A stretch of 64,000 bases of DNA from Natrialba aegyptia DSM 13077 (GCF_000337535.1 NZ_AOIP01000009.1:56375-120374); one strand, 5' to 3'; positions 45,342-54,467 are shown, counted from the first letter of the stretch. Notes: generated by a model from the letters alone, not told the origin. Translations and numbers: made by a program.

Positions 45342-46628
45342 TTAGCCGCTTCGCTGCGTGTCGACCAGTTCGGTGACGACCTCGAGTTCGGTTCCCGTCG
45401 CCGTTTCGAGTCGTTCACGCACCTGCTCGGCGAAGTCGGGCGGTTCCGTCTCGCCGGGCGGGCGTTCGACGAGGACGGTTACGACCGGCACGTCGCCGGT
45501 GTAGAGGTCGATCAGTTCGTACTGGACGGAGAGTTCTCGCAGGACGAGCTCGTCGAACGGCGGTTCGTCGCTCATCGCGTCGAGTTCGGTTCGCGCGTCG
45601 TGTTCGACGGCTGCAGTCTGGTAGGTGCCGTAGGTGACGCCCCCGAGGATCACCGAGAGGACGGCGATAGCAACGACCAACACGACGATCCGCGAGCGAA
45701 GGCGACCGTAGACGCGGTCGACGCTCCCGACGCGGTGCGGTCGGTAGCCGGAGAGCCAGAGCAGGAGTAACGCGGTGAGGTTGATCGAGAGCAGGTTGAC
45801 CAGAACGAGCGTGCCGGCGGTGACGACGACCTCCGGATGCCCCCAGGCGATTCCGAGGCCCACCGTCGCGGCCGGCGGCACGAGCGCGACGGCGATTGCG
45901 ACGCCGACGAGGACCGAGCCGACGTTGCGGATGAGGCTGATGACGCCGGCGACGCCGGAGCCGAGCGCGAGAAACAGCGCCAGCGCGTTCGGCGTGATCC
46001 GCTCGCGGATCTGTGGCACCGTCGTGATGTCAAAGCCCGGCGGCAACAACACCGTTCCCCTGAGGAGCCACCCCAGCAGCGCCGCCGTTGCGACGGCGAC
46101 AAGAAGGCCGACGACTTGCAAGACGACCCCGCGTCTCGCGAGTTCGTCGTCGTCGACGACGACGCCGACGCTCGCCGCGAGCGCGGGTCCCATAAGCGGT
46201 GCGACGACCATCGCGCCGATGATCGTCGCCGCGGAGTCGAGCAACAGGCCGGCCGTCGCGATGACCGTGCTGACGATGAGCAGCGTGTAGTACGTCGAAC
46301 TCGCGGGCGCGAGCGCCACCGCCTGGGACTGCAACTCTTCGCGGGAGATTCGGGTGCCGGAAAACCGGCCGAGCAGGTCGTCGGTCCGGTCGGAAACGAT
46401 CGTCTCCGCGGACGTGACCACCGTGTAGGAGGACTCGTCGAGGCCGGCCTTCCGAAAGTCGGCGACGAGCGGTTCGACGGCGGCCGGCGGGACGGGAATC
46501 GAGACGAGCGCCTCGAACTCGTCGTTACTCGTCTCCTCGGAGACGGCGTAGTCGACGCCGGCCGCCTCCGCCCGCTCGAGGACGAGTTCGAGATCACCCG
46601 CTGGAACGAACACCTGGACGAGGCGCAT
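45342..46628 (-). CDS. DUF389 / TIGR00341 family membrane protein
   Basis: The 428-residue protein has an N-terminal cytoplasmic domain (1-115), about seven membrane helices ('ATIIGAMVVAPLMGPALAAS' is the DUF389 hallmark) and a C-terminal soluble domain (about 335-428). Function is unknown; possibly a transporter. It converges with the ThuA gene. Confidence 0.88.
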   Translation of the reverse strand: MRLVQVFVPAGDLELVLERAEAAGVDYAVSEETSNDEFEALVSIPVPPAAVEPLVADFRKAGLDESSYTVVTSAETIVSDRTDDLLGRFSGTRISREELQSQAVALAPASSTYYTLLIVSTVIATAGLLLDSAATIIGAMVVAPLMGPALAASVGVVVDDDELARRGVVLQVVGLLVAVATAALLGWLLRGTVLLPPGFDITTVPQIRERITPNALALFLALGSGVAGVISLIRNVGSVLVGVAIAVALVPPAATVGLGIAWGHPEVVVTAGTLVLVNLLSINLTALLLLWLSGYRPHRVGSVDRVYGRLRSRIVVLVVAIAVLSVILGGVTYGTYQTAAVEHDARTELDAMSDEPPFDELVLRELSVQYELIDLYTGDVPVVTVLVERPPGETEPPDFAEQVRERLETATGTELEVVTELVDTQRSG

Positions 46629-46815
46629 ACTCCCAGTACGACGGACACCGGCATAGACTGTCGTCACGGGATCGTGACCGTCAGCGATGCTGATCGCTCG
46701 TCGTCTCGGGTTCGAGGGGGTCGACGACGCCGTGAAACAGCGACCCAGTATCGGCGAATCGGTGCCACGATGAAACGACGAATCAGCGGGCGACGCGAAA
46801 CGGGAAGCCGGACAC

Positions 46816-47667
46816 TCAGAACGTCTCTCGTCCCTCGTCGGTGATCACGCTCTCGAGCAACGCCACCGGCGTCGCGTCGTAGGTCGGGTTCTCCACGCCG
46901 AATCCCTCCGCCGGCTCCGGCATCACCTCGCTACCCGACCTGAACTCGTTCTCGAAGACGAAGCCCTCGCCGACGATCTTCGAGGCCGATCCGAGGACGG
47001 TCACCGGAACGTCGAGTTCGCTCGCGGTCGCCGCGATCGGGAACGTCCCGACGCGATTGTAGAGGGTGTCCTCGACGATGCAGTCCATGCCGACGACGAC
47101 GCGGTCACACTCCTCGAGATAGTAGCCGTTTGCGCTGTCGGCGATCAGCGTCGCTTCGACGCCGTCGAGGTCGGCGAGCCGGCGGGCCGTCTTGCGGCCG
47201 ATGTAACGCGGTCGCGCTTCGGTGACGTAAACCTCGAAGGATTTGCCCGCGTCCGTCGCTTGTTCGAGCGCCTCGATAACGGTCGAGGAGTAGTCGTGGG
47301 TCAGCAACGTCATGCCGTCTTCGAGAGACGACACGGCGTTCTCGGCCGCCCGCTCCTTGGCGGATTCGACCCGCGAGACGACCGCGTCGATCTCCTCCTG
47401 GGTCAGTATCTTCGCTTCCGTCACGGTCTCGGGGTCGGCCTCGGTCACGGCCGCCACGACCTGGCGAACCGCGTTCTGGAGCGACGCGTGGGACGGGTTT
47501 GCTCGCCGGAGCACCGAGCCGTTTCGCTCGAGCGCGCGAACGTACTCTTCGGCGGTCGCGAACTCCCGATCGAGCAGTTCCTCGAGCGCCCGCGTCGCGT
47601 TTACGGCGACTACCGAGGAGCTGTGCGTCTGCATCTCCTGAATCTCCTCGACCGTCTCGTCGATCAT
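46816..47667 (-). CDS. eIF-2B alpha-like protein (ribose-1,5-bisphosphate isomerase family, Cys missing)
   Basis: The 283-residue protein has the family core 'LLTHDYSSTVIEAL', 'VYVTEARPRYIGRKTARRLA' and 'VVVGMDCIVEDTLYNRVGT'. In the archaeal ribose-1,5-bisphosphate isomerase the catalytic Cys follows the first His ('THC'); here Asp occupies that place, although the second catalytic Asp (in 'MDC') is kept. A regulatory, eIF2B-like role is therefore more likely than isomerase activity. Confidence 0.8.
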   Translation of the reverse strand: MIDETVEEIQEMQTHSSSVVAVNATRALEELLDREFATAEEYVRALERNGSVLRRANPSHASLQNAVRQVVAAVTEADPETVTEAKILTQEEIDAVVSRVESAKERAAENAVSSLEDGMTLLTHDYSSTVIEALEQATDAGKSFEVYVTEARPRYIGRKTARRLADLDGVEATLIADSANGYYLEECDRVVVGMDCIVEDTLYNRVGTFPIAATASELDVPVTVLGSASKIVGEGFVFENEFRSGSEVMPEPAEGFGVENPTYDATPVALLESVITDEGRETF

Positions 47668-47753
47668 ACCTGCATGGATTCCCGTGATCGCAAAAGGTGT
47701 TCCGGGTCCGGCGATCGAGTCGGCCCGTTCAATCGAGGATCGACACCGCGAGT

Positions 47754-48122
47754 TCACTCCGCAGTCCCGTCCCCGAGCTCGAAGAGCCGCTGTAACTCCC
47801 GTTCGATCCGCTCGGTGAACGCGGAGAGCACGGCCTCGAACTCCTCGTCGTCGACAGCGCCGACTCGCTCCCGCGGGTTCTCGGGGAGGGCGACGCTGAA
47901 CTCGCCGCTGCCCTCGTACACCGGTTCGCTCTCGCTCAACACCTGTCGGTCGATCGCTCGAAGGACCTCGGAATCGACCTGCCCGTGGAGTTGCTGGTAG
48001 GCGTTCGAATACGCCGCTTCGAGTTCGTCGAAGTAGTGGACGTACTTCTCCTCGAACTTTTCGGGGTCGAACTCGGCTGTCCGTTCGGCCTCAGCCTCGG
48101 GTTGAGGGTCGGGATCGGTCAT
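47754..48122 (-). CDS. Haloarchaeal conserved protein (DUF5783-type)
   Basis: The 122-residue acidic protein contains 'EFDPEKFEEKYVHYFDELEAA' and 'LRAIDRQVLSESEPVYEG', typical of a conserved haloarchaeal family without known role. The Met at 48122 starts the conserved part. Confidence 0.72.
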   Translation of the reverse strand: MTDPDPQPEAEAERTAEFDPEKFEEKYVHYFDELEAAYSNAYQQLHGQVDSEVLRAIDRQVLSESEPVYEGSGEFSVALPENPRERVGAVDDEEFEAVLSAFTERIERELQRLFELGDGTAE

Positions 48123-48226
48123 GGCCGTCCGTCCGGTCGCCAATCGGTAAACAGTTCGGTCCCGGCGGTGGCGGCAGTCACGGCGACCGCATCCTTACGG
48201 TTCGTGCCCTCTTAGATCCGCCACCG

Positions 48227-48559
48227 ATGGCTTCCGTCACCGTCCGATACACCTGCCCCCACTGCGACGCCGTCCACAGCATCGAACGCGGTCCCGACCT
48301 CGCGGACCGCTCGGTCACGAAACACGCACAGCCGGGCTGGGAGTACGCCACGCCGACCGACGGCCTGGCAACCCGCGAATCCGCGGACGGAATCGCCTTT
48401 CTCTGCGGCGAAGACGGCACCGTTACCGATCGTGAGGGGAGCCCGATCGACGGCTGTGGCCGCCCGTTCTACCTCAATTTCGTCCGCTACGAGCGCGGCG
48501 TTGAACTCGAACCCGACCCGCCGACGTACGGCGGGCCGCGGTTCGACTTCAACCCCTGA
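48227..48559 (+). CDS. Small zinc-binding hypothetical protein
   Basis: The 110-residue protein has a Cys-x2-Cys-x3-His start ('YTCPHCDAVHSIERG') and a later pair of cysteines (about 69 and 86). It may be a zinc protein; no family is recognised. Confidence 0.65.
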   Translation: MASVTVRYTCPHCDAVHSIERGPDLADRSVTKHAQPGWEYATPTDGLATRESADGIAFLCGEDGTVTDREGSPIDGCGRPFYLNFVRYERGVELEPDPPTYGGPRFDFNP

Positions 48560-48632
48560 TCCCTGAGTCGACCGGCCGTGTCGTCGCCCCCGCGAACACA
48601 ACCCTTTTCGACGCCCGGAGGTACCTTCAAAC

Positions 48633-49709
48633 ATGGACGAAGCCGCCGTTCGCGACCGCCTTCGGTCGGTCGATGATCCCGAACTCGGCGACGATATCGT
48701 CTCGCTCGGGTTGGTCAACGACGTGACTGTCGAGGGGGACGAGGTTGCCATCGATCTCGCACTCGGCGCACCGTACTCGCCAACCGAGTCCGACATCGCC
48801 GCCGAGATCCGCGAGTTGCTCGTCGCGGAGGGACTCGAACCCGACCTTTCCGCGAGTATTCCCGACCGTGACGACTTCGAAACCGACGAACAGGTCCTGC
48901 CGAACGTCAAGAACGTCATCGCCGTCGCCTCCGGCAAGGGCGGCGTCGGCAAGTCGACCGTCGCGGTCAATCTCGCCGCCGGGCTCTCGCAGTTGGGGGC
49001 GCGCGTCGGGCTTTTCGACGCCGACGTGTACGGTCCGAACGTGCCGCGGATGGTCGACGCCGACGAGCCGCCGATGGCCACCGAGGACGAGACGCTCGTG
49101 CCGCCCGAAAAGTACGGCGTGAAGCTGATGAGCATGGCCTTTCTCACCGGGAAGGACGATCCGGTCATCTGGCGCGGCCCGATGGTCCACAAGGTCATCA
49201 CGCAGCTCACCGAGGACGTCGAGTGGGGCCACCTCGATTACCTCGTCGTCGACCTCCCGCCGGGCACCGGCGACACGCAGTTGACGATGCTCCAGACCAT
49301 GCCCGTCACGGGCGCGGTTATCGTTACGACGCCCCAGGACGTAGCGCTCGACGACGCCCGCAAGGGCCTCGAGATGTTCGCCAAACACGACACCGTCGTG
49401 CTCGGTATCGCCGAGAACATGTCGACGTTCGCCTGTCCCGACTGCGGCGGCGAACACGACATCTTCGGCTCCGGGGGCGGCGAGGAGTTCGCCGAGACTC
49501 ACGACATGCCGTTTCTGGGCTCGATCCCGCTCGACCCGGCTGTCCGCGAGGGCGGCGACGGCGGCGAGCCGACCGTCCTCGACAACGACAGTGAGACCGG
49601 CGATGCGTTCAGAACGATCACCCAGAACGTCGCGAACAACACGGGGATCGTTCACCGGCGCGGCGTGTCTCAGGCAAGCCGGACGGAGACGCCCTCGCCG
49701 GACCAATGA
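48633..49709 (+). CDS. Mrp/NBP35 family Fe-S carrier ATPase (ApbC-like)
   Basis: The 358-residue protein has a DUF59 (MIP18) domain (about 1-80), then a ParA-type ATPase with deviant Walker A 'SGKGGVGKSTVAVNL' and 'GLFDADVYGPNVPRM'. The Cys pair in 'FACPDCGGEH' binds the iron-sulfur cluster. It loads clusters onto target proteins in the cytoplasm. It overlaps the next gene by four bases. Confidence 0.93.
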   Translation: MDEAAVRDRLRSVDDPELGDDIVSLGLVNDVTVEGDEVAIDLALGAPYSPTESDIAAEIRELLVAEGLEPDLSASIPDRDDFETDEQVLPNVKNVIAVASGKGGVGKSTVAVNLAAGLSQLGARVGLFDADVYGPNVPRMVDADEPPMATEDETLVPPEKYGVKLMSMAFLTGKDDPVIWRGPMVHKVITQLTEDVEWGHLDYLVVDLPPGTGDTQLTMLQTMPVTGAVIVTTPQDVALDDARKGLEMFAKHDTVVLGIAENMSTFACPDCGGEHDIFGSGGGEEFAETHDMPFLGSIPLDPAVREGGDGGEPTVLDNDSETGDAFRTITQNVANNTGIVHRRGVSQASRTETPSPDQ

Positions 49710-50002
49710 CCGACGAGAGCGCGGACGATACGGTGACAGAACCGGATGCCGGTGAAGACGGCGCTGAGCGCGACGACGATGCTGAAACCGACGAGTTCAG
49801 TCCGGACCCGGAACGCGTCGAGCGCATCCGAGCCGTTGCCGACGACGTGCGCGGCGAGTCGAGCGAGAGCAAGCAACTCGCGAACATCCTGTACCGGACC
49901 AGCGACCTCTACGACGCGGACGAAGACACGTCGCCGGAGGAGATCGTCCGCAACGTCAAGTTCATTCTCGAAGTCAACGAGCGCGGCGGGCTGGGTCGCT
50001 GA
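49706..50002 (+). CDS. Conserved acidic hypothetical protein
   Basis: The 98-residue protein has an acidic disordered half and a helical half ('SKQLANILYRTSDLYDADED', 'EEIVRNVKFILEVNERGGLGR'). It is translationally coupled to the Mrp protein, so a related role is possible. No family is recognised. Confidence 0.65.
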   Translation: MTDESADDTVTEPDAGEDGAERDDDAETDEFSPDPERVERIRAVADDVRGESSESKQLANILYRTSDLYDADEDTSPEEIVRNVKFILEVNERGGLGR

Positions 50003-50051
50003 CGCTCCGTGCAGTCGCGGTGCTTTTGGTCGTCCCCGCCGAGACCCGAGT

Positions 50052-50756
50052 GTGGACGCGAATCAGCAAACGCGGGCGAACCCGTTCAGCATGGACGAGC
50101 AGTGCCGGAACTGCCCGGCGCTCTGCGAGACGCGCACGCAGGTCGTCCACGGCTACGGCGATGTCGGCGCTGACTTCCTGTTCGTCGGTGAACGCCCGAG
50201 TCGAGCGGCCGACGAGAGCGGGGTTCCACTCGTCGCGCGCGATTCCGCGGCGGAGTCGGGTACCGAGGTGGACACCGGCGCGGACGCGGACACCGACGCG
50301 GCGGCCAGCACGAACACCGCCGACGACCTCCGCCGCATCCTCGAACGCCTCGCCCTCTGTGACGCCACGTCTCCCGCCGACCAGCCCGAACTCGAGAACG
50401 TCTATCTGACGACTCTCACGCGCTGTCGCCATCCGGAGCGGCCGCCGACCGCCGAGGAAATCGACACCTGCGAACCCTACCTCAACGCCGAAATCCGGAT
50501 GATAAACCCCGAAATCCTGGTCCCCATCGGCGACCGAGCGCTCTCCGTCCTCGGCACCGACTACACCACGACGCCGGCGGACGAACTCGTCCTTCCCGAC
50601 GCCCACGCGACGACGATCCGCGGACGCGGCTTCGAACTCGTGCCGATGGAAGCGCCCCGCGATCAGTCCGCAGCGCAGACCCAGACCTGGATCGAGCACT
50701 TCGTCGACCTCATGGCATCGGACTATCGGCAGACGAAGGGGCGACAAAAACGGTAA
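50052..50756 (+). CDS. Uracil-DNA glycosylase superfamily protein
   Basis: The 234-residue protein starts at a GTG (50052) and has N-terminal cysteines 'CRNCPALCETR' and 'GYGDVGADFLFVGERPSRAA', typical of the Fe-S family 4/5-like glycosylases that remove uracil from DNA. 'TTLTRCRHPERPPT' and the later Asn/Ile 'INPEILVPIGDRALS' fit. An Asp/Ala/Thr insert (about 70-95) is haloarchaeal. A start at the inner ATG (50091) would lose 13 conserved residues. Confidence 0.85.
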   Translation: MDANQQTRANPFSMDEQCRNCPALCETRTQVVHGYGDVGADFLFVGERPSRAADESGVPLVARDSAAESGTEVDTGADADTDAAASTNTADDLRRILERLALCDATSPADQPELENVYLTTLTRCRHPERPPTAEEIDTCEPYLNAEIRMINPEILVPIGDRALSVLGTDYTTTPADELVLPDAHATTIRGRGFELVPMEAPRDQSAAQTQTWIEHFVDLMASDYRQTKGRQKR

Positions 50757-50788
50757 CGAGCGCGATACCGGACCAGAAGCCGCGAGCG

Positions 50789-51013
50789 CTACCAGTACGG
50801 ATTCTGCCGCCACCGCTTCGAACGCGCGCCGAGGAGTACCAGCGTGCCGACGACCGCAACGACAATCCCGAGCGTCGCAACCGACGGCGCGAACAACCGG
50901 CCGGGAGATTCGAGCAGGTAGCCAGTTGTAAACCCGTAGACGCCGAGCGCCGCCAGCACGCCGACGACTCCCGTTCCGAGCAGTCCCTCGATCGTGAGTG
51001 ATCGATCGGTCAT
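50789..51013 (-). CDS. Small two-helix membrane protein
   Basis: The 74-residue protein has hydrophobic segments at about 10-30 and 44-64. No family is recognised. Divergent from the next gene. Confidence 0.6.
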   Translation of the reverse strand: MTDRSLTIEGLLGTGVVGVLAALGVYGFTTGYLLESPGRLFAPSVATLGIVVAVVGTLVLLGARSKRWRQNPYW

Positions 51014-51113
51014 ACGCGGGTGCACAGCCTCCACCCCTATAATTCGTCCGAGTTTCCCGGTTCGATCCGCACAAAGCGCCGCGTTCAAGAGTTCAGGTCC
51101 CGGACGAGTCAGT

Positions 51114-51893
51114 ATGATCGTCGTCGTTCCCGTCGACCCGCCGTGGCCGGGGCTGGTCCTGCCGTCGCTCGTCGAGTCGACACCGCTCTCCGAATCAGCG
51201 GCTGTGACGCTCTACGAAGCCGCCGTCACCGACGTGGTGCGGGCCGCCGAGCAAAGCGGCGGCGACGTCCTGCTCAACTACCGCGACGAGGAGACGATAC
51301 CGGACGCGGCCGCTGATGCGGGAACGGGAGACGCTGAGACCGCTGTCCGTGAACTCGCTGCGGCGGCGCTCGAACCGACCGACGCCGAGACCGTCAGATT
51401 CGAACGCCAGGTCGGCTCCACGCACGCAGCCCGCATCGGAAACACGGTCACGCACTTACTCGAGCGCGATCAGGCCGACGCGGTCGGCGTCCTCGAACCC
51501 ACGGTCCCGCTCGTCGCCCGAACTGAACTCGACGGGGCGGCGATGTCGCTGCGCCGCCACGACGTCGTCCTCGGCCCTTCCTCCAACGGCCGGGCGTACT
51601 TCGCGGGCTTTACCGAGCCGATAGACTTCACCGACGCGTACGAAACGCCGGCAGTCTCGACGCTCGCAAAACGGACGGCAGCAGCGGAGGCCGACCTCAA
51701 ACTCGGCTTCGCGCCCATGCTCCCGACTATCGCGACCGAGTCCGGACTGTGTGCAACCATCGCCACTCTCGAGGCGCGCCAGCAGGCTGGTCGACCGGGG
51801 ACAGACACAATGGCTGCCGCCGTTGCTGAACTCGGGCTGAGGGTTGGTCCGGACGAAACGCTCGAGCGGACAGAGACCGATAACCCTTTTTGA
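51114..51893 (+). CDS. DUF2064-like glycosyltransferase-fold protein
   Basis: The 259-residue protein resembles the DUF2064/TIGR04282 nucleotide-diphosphosugar-transferase fold ('VGVLEPTVPLVARTELDGAAM', 'VLGPSSNGRAYFAGF'). The start Met at 51114 precedes the predicted first strand 'IVVVPVDPPWPGL'. Substrate unknown. Confidence 0.72.
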   Translation: MIVVVPVDPPWPGLVLPSLVESTPLSESAAVTLYEAAVTDVVRAAEQSGGDVLLNYRDEETIPDAAADAGTGDAETAVRELAAAALEPTDAETVRFERQVGSTHAARIGNTVTHLLERDQADAVGVLEPTVPLVARTELDGAAMSLRRHDVVLGPSSNGRAYFAGFTEPIDFTDAYETPAVSTLAKRTAAAEADLKLGFAPMLPTIATESGLCATIATLEARQQAGRPGTDTMAAAVAELGLRVGPDETLERTETDNPF

Positions 51894-51916
51894 ACGCACG
51901 GGGAAGACGCAGGTGA

Positions 51917-51998
51917 GGTGGGGTGGCAGAGCGGCCTATTGCGCCTGCCTTGAAAGCAGGTGGCGTCAGCCTCTTGGGTTCAAATCCCAACCCCACCG
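51917..51998 (+). tRNA. tRNA-Ser (TGA anticodon)
   Basis: An 82-nt class II cloverleaf: acceptor GGTGGGG/CCCCACC with discriminator G, anticodon stem CCTGC/GCAGG around loop CTTGAAA, a long variable arm (TGGCGTCAGCC) and T arm TTGGG/CCCAA with TTCAAAT. It reads UCA codons. Confidence 0.93.
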
Positions 51999-52326
51999 TT
52001 TTGCGACGAACGAGATTGGATCACGGAAGTACTTCGTACGGACCGTAGTTTCCGTCCCAACCGTTGCTGTTGGGACCACGTTTGTAGGGAATAGATGTCG
52101 GTAGAATTAAAGTAGCCAGTCACGCGCAGCGAAGTGTGCCTGGTTCGAGGTGGTCTCCTTTCCGCTGCTGTTACTCTCCACGGGTTCGAGCGGCTACCAC
52201 CCACAGCGCAGGTGTCCCAATTTCGTCGCTCGTTCGGATCGTCGGTGCTCAGCGGACATCAACACTACCTACCGTGGAGTCCGCATCGTAACAACCGCTC
52301 AGATGACCGTTCCCGCAGACGGTGAC
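51999..52326. other. Gene-free flank between tRNA-Ser and the TnpB element
   Basis: No gene is recognised. Short imperfect repeats near 52020-52085 ('cgtacggaccgtag', 'gtcccaaccgttgctgttgggac') can fold. No second copy of the tRNA 3' end is seen. Confidence 0.4.
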
Positions 52327-52480
52327 GGTAGTGAACTACCCCACCCTACCGCTCGCCTTTCGGCTCGCGCTTGAGGGAGGGGCTTCCTGCTTCCACGATG
52401 CGCTTTGCAGGAACCGAATGGGTTCCCGTAGGGAGCGCAGTCTCCACAGGCGTTGATTCGGAGCGTCCCGCTCCTAACTG
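52327..52480 (-). ncRNA. Candidate reRNA/omega-RNA of the TnpB element
   Basis: TnpB guide RNAs come from the 3' end of tnpB through the right end of the element, with the guide in the flank. This stretch contains foldable repeats ('GCGAGCCGAAAGGCGAGC', 'GGTAGTTCACTACC'). The flank read leftward from about 52326 would be the guide. Similar sense-overlapping transcripts are known at IS1341-type genes of Halobacterium. Length is a guess. Confidence 0.4.
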
Positions 52481-53569
52481 CTTGATACCGCGAGAAAGAA
52501 TGTTCCACGCTGCGTTCCAGTCCCTATCGGCGGTGAATCCACAGGAGGGACATGAGTGTTCGCGGACCCACAGCGGCTTGTCGGTCGAGACACCACACGC
52601 CGCACACTCTTTGGTCGTTCCGGCCGGATCGACAGCCACGAAGTGCGTGCCTTCGCGTTCGCATTTGTACTCGAGCATTCGAAGGAACGTCCCCCACGCT
52701 GCTCCGGCACGGTTCCGTGAGTTACCGTCGAGTTCGACAAGACCTTTCGCGTCAAGGTCTTCGACCGCGACGAGATCGTACTCTCGAGCGTAGTAGTTCG
52801 AGAGTTTGTGAAGGAAGTCCCGGCGCTTTCGCTTCAGGTCGGCGTGACGTTTGGCGACGACTCGCTGTTGCTTGCGGTAGTTCGCCGATCCGTGTTCTTT
52901 GCGTGAGAGCTTCCGTTGTTCGCGTTCCAACCGGTCGCGTTCGGCCGAAAGATCGACCGATTCGATCGCGTGGCCGTCGGTGTCGTGTGCGTACTTCAGA
53001 ATACCCACGTCGATCCCGACGACGTTCATCGGGTTCTCGGGTTTCTCTGGCGGGTCTTCGGGCGTTTCGGCACCGAGAACAGCGAACCACTCGCCCGTCG
53101 GTTCCTTCTTGACCGTTACCTGTTTGATCGTCGCGTCGTCGGGTAGCTCTCGGTGGAAGTGAACGGGTATTTCTCCGATCTTTGAAAGCCGTAGGACGGT
53201 CTGACCGCTCGTATTCTTGAGCTCGAAGCCAGACTGTCGGTACGTGAACGATCGGTACTCGTTCGGCGCTTTCCACTTGAGCAGGCCAACCGCACGACCA
53301 TTATTCTTCGCGTCTTTGAGTCGTGAGAGGTTGTCGTACAACCGCTCAACGACGTTCTGAAGTGTTCGAGAGTACAGGTCGGTGAGATCGGTCCACCACT
53401 CCTTGATCGACGGGAGTCGGTTGATCTCGTCGTACTTTGCCGTCCCGTCGCTGTGATTGAGACGGCGGAGGAAGTGGTTGTACACTTGCCGATACAGATC
53501 CCGATGCCGGTCCAACGTCTCTTGGACGGCATCGGACGGGTCGAGTCTGTACCGGTAGTTGTAGTTCAT
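52346..53569 (-). CDS. tnpB: RNA-guided endonuclease TnpB (IS605 OrfB)
   Basis: The 407-residue protein has an N-terminal helix-turn-helix/wedge part, a RuvC-like nuclease and a zinc finger. Catalytic residues appear intact: D187 ('GIDVGI'), E270 ('VEDLD') and D350 ('ADRDWNAAWNIL'). Zinc cysteines are 322, 325, 340 and 343. This suggests an active nuclease. It lies directly behind a small RHH gene (stop and start one base apart). Confidence 0.93.
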   Translation of the reverse strand: MNYNYRYRLDPSDAVQETLDRHRDLYRQVYNHFLRRLNHSDGTAKYDEINRLPSIKEWWTDLTDLYSRTLQNVVERLYDNLSRLKDAKNNGRAVGLLKWKAPNEYRSFTYRQSGFELKNTSGQTVLRLSKIGEIPVHFHRELPDDATIKQVTVKKEPTGEWFAVLGAETPEDPPEKPENPMNVVGIDVGILKYAHDTDGHAIESVDLSAERDRLEREQRKLSRKEHGSANYRKQQRVVAKRHADLKRKRRDFLHKLSNYYAREYDLVAVEDLDAKGLVELDGNSRNRAGAAWGTFLRMLEYKCEREGTHFVAVDPAGTTKECAACGVSTDKPLWVREHSCPSCGFTADRDWNAAWNILSRGIKQLGAGRSESTPVETALPTGTHSVPAKRIVEAGSPSLKREPKGER

Positions 53570-53698
53570 CTACGAACGTTCTTCGATGAGTTCGTCGAGT
53601 TTGTCACGGACGAACGACGAGAGGTTGAGGTGCTGCTCCTCGATCCACTCGTCTTGGTCCTCCCGAATGGTGATAGTTTTCCGTTTCACTGTATGCAC
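53570..53698 (-). CDS. Small ribbon-helix-helix-like protein of the TnpB element
   Basis: A 42-residue frame starts at GTG 53698 (a second GTG at 53689 would give 39). It reads with 'RKTITIREDQDEWIEEQHLN' followed by 'LSSFVRDKLDELIEERS', the pattern of a one-strand, two-helix RHH/CopG DNA-binding protein. Similar small genes precede haloarchaeal tnpB genes. It may repress the element. The stop codon ends immediately before the tnpB ATG, so the two are co-transcribed. ACGTATAGAG upstream is a possible TATA box. Confidence 0.65.
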   Translation of the reverse strand: MHTVKRKTITIREDQDEWIEEQHLNLSSFVRDKLDELIEERS

Positions 53699-53778
53699 AC
53701 AATGCACTCTATACGTAAAGTGTTACCGATCACGTGGGGCCTGTGAACCTGCTGTAGAACAGTGTATGAAACTCGAGC

Positions 53779-53833
53779 GGCGCTGTATCCCCTCCCTGCT
53801 CGCTTCGCTCGCTGAGGAAGGGGTCTTAGCGCC
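53779..53833. repeat. End hairpin of the TnpB element
   Basis: Outer arms GGCGCT (53779-53784) and AGCGCC (53828-53833) enclose CCCCTCCC (53789-53796) and GGAAGGGG (53816-53823), which pair with one mismatch. This is a typical IS200/IS605 subterminal palindrome, followed by a T-run at 53835-53839. Confidence 0.6.
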
Positions 53834-53909
53834 TATTTTTAGATAAATACATATTGATACATAGAGCTATTAAGTGGGTTACTTGTAGTCCGATGATTCT
53901 TTACCGGGT

Positions 53910-54188
53910 ATGCCACAATCCGATCTCTGGCAGTGTTCGATCCACAAGCCCGATCGAATACGTGGGGGAACCGGAGATGTCCATCCGACCCGGGAGTGTC
54001 GCACGACTGGCACTACCCAGAGATATACTCATATTCTTGATGAGAGTTTAGCTGCGATCCGGAGCCAGTTGAGCAGACGTGACGCAATGGAACGTGCGAT
54101 GGAGTCACCCGAGTTCGTTCGGACTCCGATGAGAGAGTCTGAACTGTCAACTGAAACGATTACTTTCCAGCCCTATGCCGAAGCCTGA
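53910..54188 (+). CDS. Possible hypothetical protein in the low-GC segment
   Basis: The 92-residue frame contains 'YTHILDESLAAIRSQLSRRD' and ends 'ITFQPYAEA'. Codon use is less GC-rich than the rest of the window, as in ppk1 downstream. No family recognised. An AT-rich region with possible TATA elements lies upstream. Confidence 0.4.
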   Translation: MPQSDLWQCSIHKPDRIRGGTGDVHPTRECRTTGTTQRYTHILDESLAAIRSQLSRRDAMERAMESPEFVRTPMRESELSTETITFQPYAEA

Positions 54189-54467
54189 TACTCTCGGACA
54201 ACTCGGTTCACAGACCGATCGCATGCGAACTATCGCCACGGATGTCGACGGGACGAGAGGCGTACTCGGCTGGTTACGGACGGTTGTTCGACGGGCTGGG
54301 TGTTCGGTATCGAATGCAGTGCCCAGTGTGGGACGCAATTGTGAGCCACCGGTTCAACGGAGACCGATCGGCGGAAATCGACCGACACGATTTGAACTCG
54401 AATCCGTGAGCGATCAGCCACGTCGAATCGGGGGGCCACAGCTACATGGGTGCTGTGAGGTGCAGCA

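Larger units (their letters stand above)
52327..53833 (-). mobile_element. IS200/IS605-group TnpB-only element (IS1341-type)
   Basis: The element holds a small RHH gene and tnpB and is bounded by hairpins: GGTAGT-GA-ACTACC at 52327-52340 next to the tnpB stop, and a compound hairpin at 53779-53833. There is no tnpA inside it. Exact ends are approximate. Non-autonomous elements like this move with a TnpA supplied elsewhere, such as the one at the left window edge, if the ends match. Confidence 0.7.
53699..54467. other. AT-rich region between the TnpB element and ppk1
   Basis: It contains the IS end hairpin and an AT-rich tract (53833-53875). One weak rightward gene (53910-54188) may be present. 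From 54189 to 54467 several overlapping frames occur but none resembles a known protein; fragments may be remnants. Confidence 0.4.
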
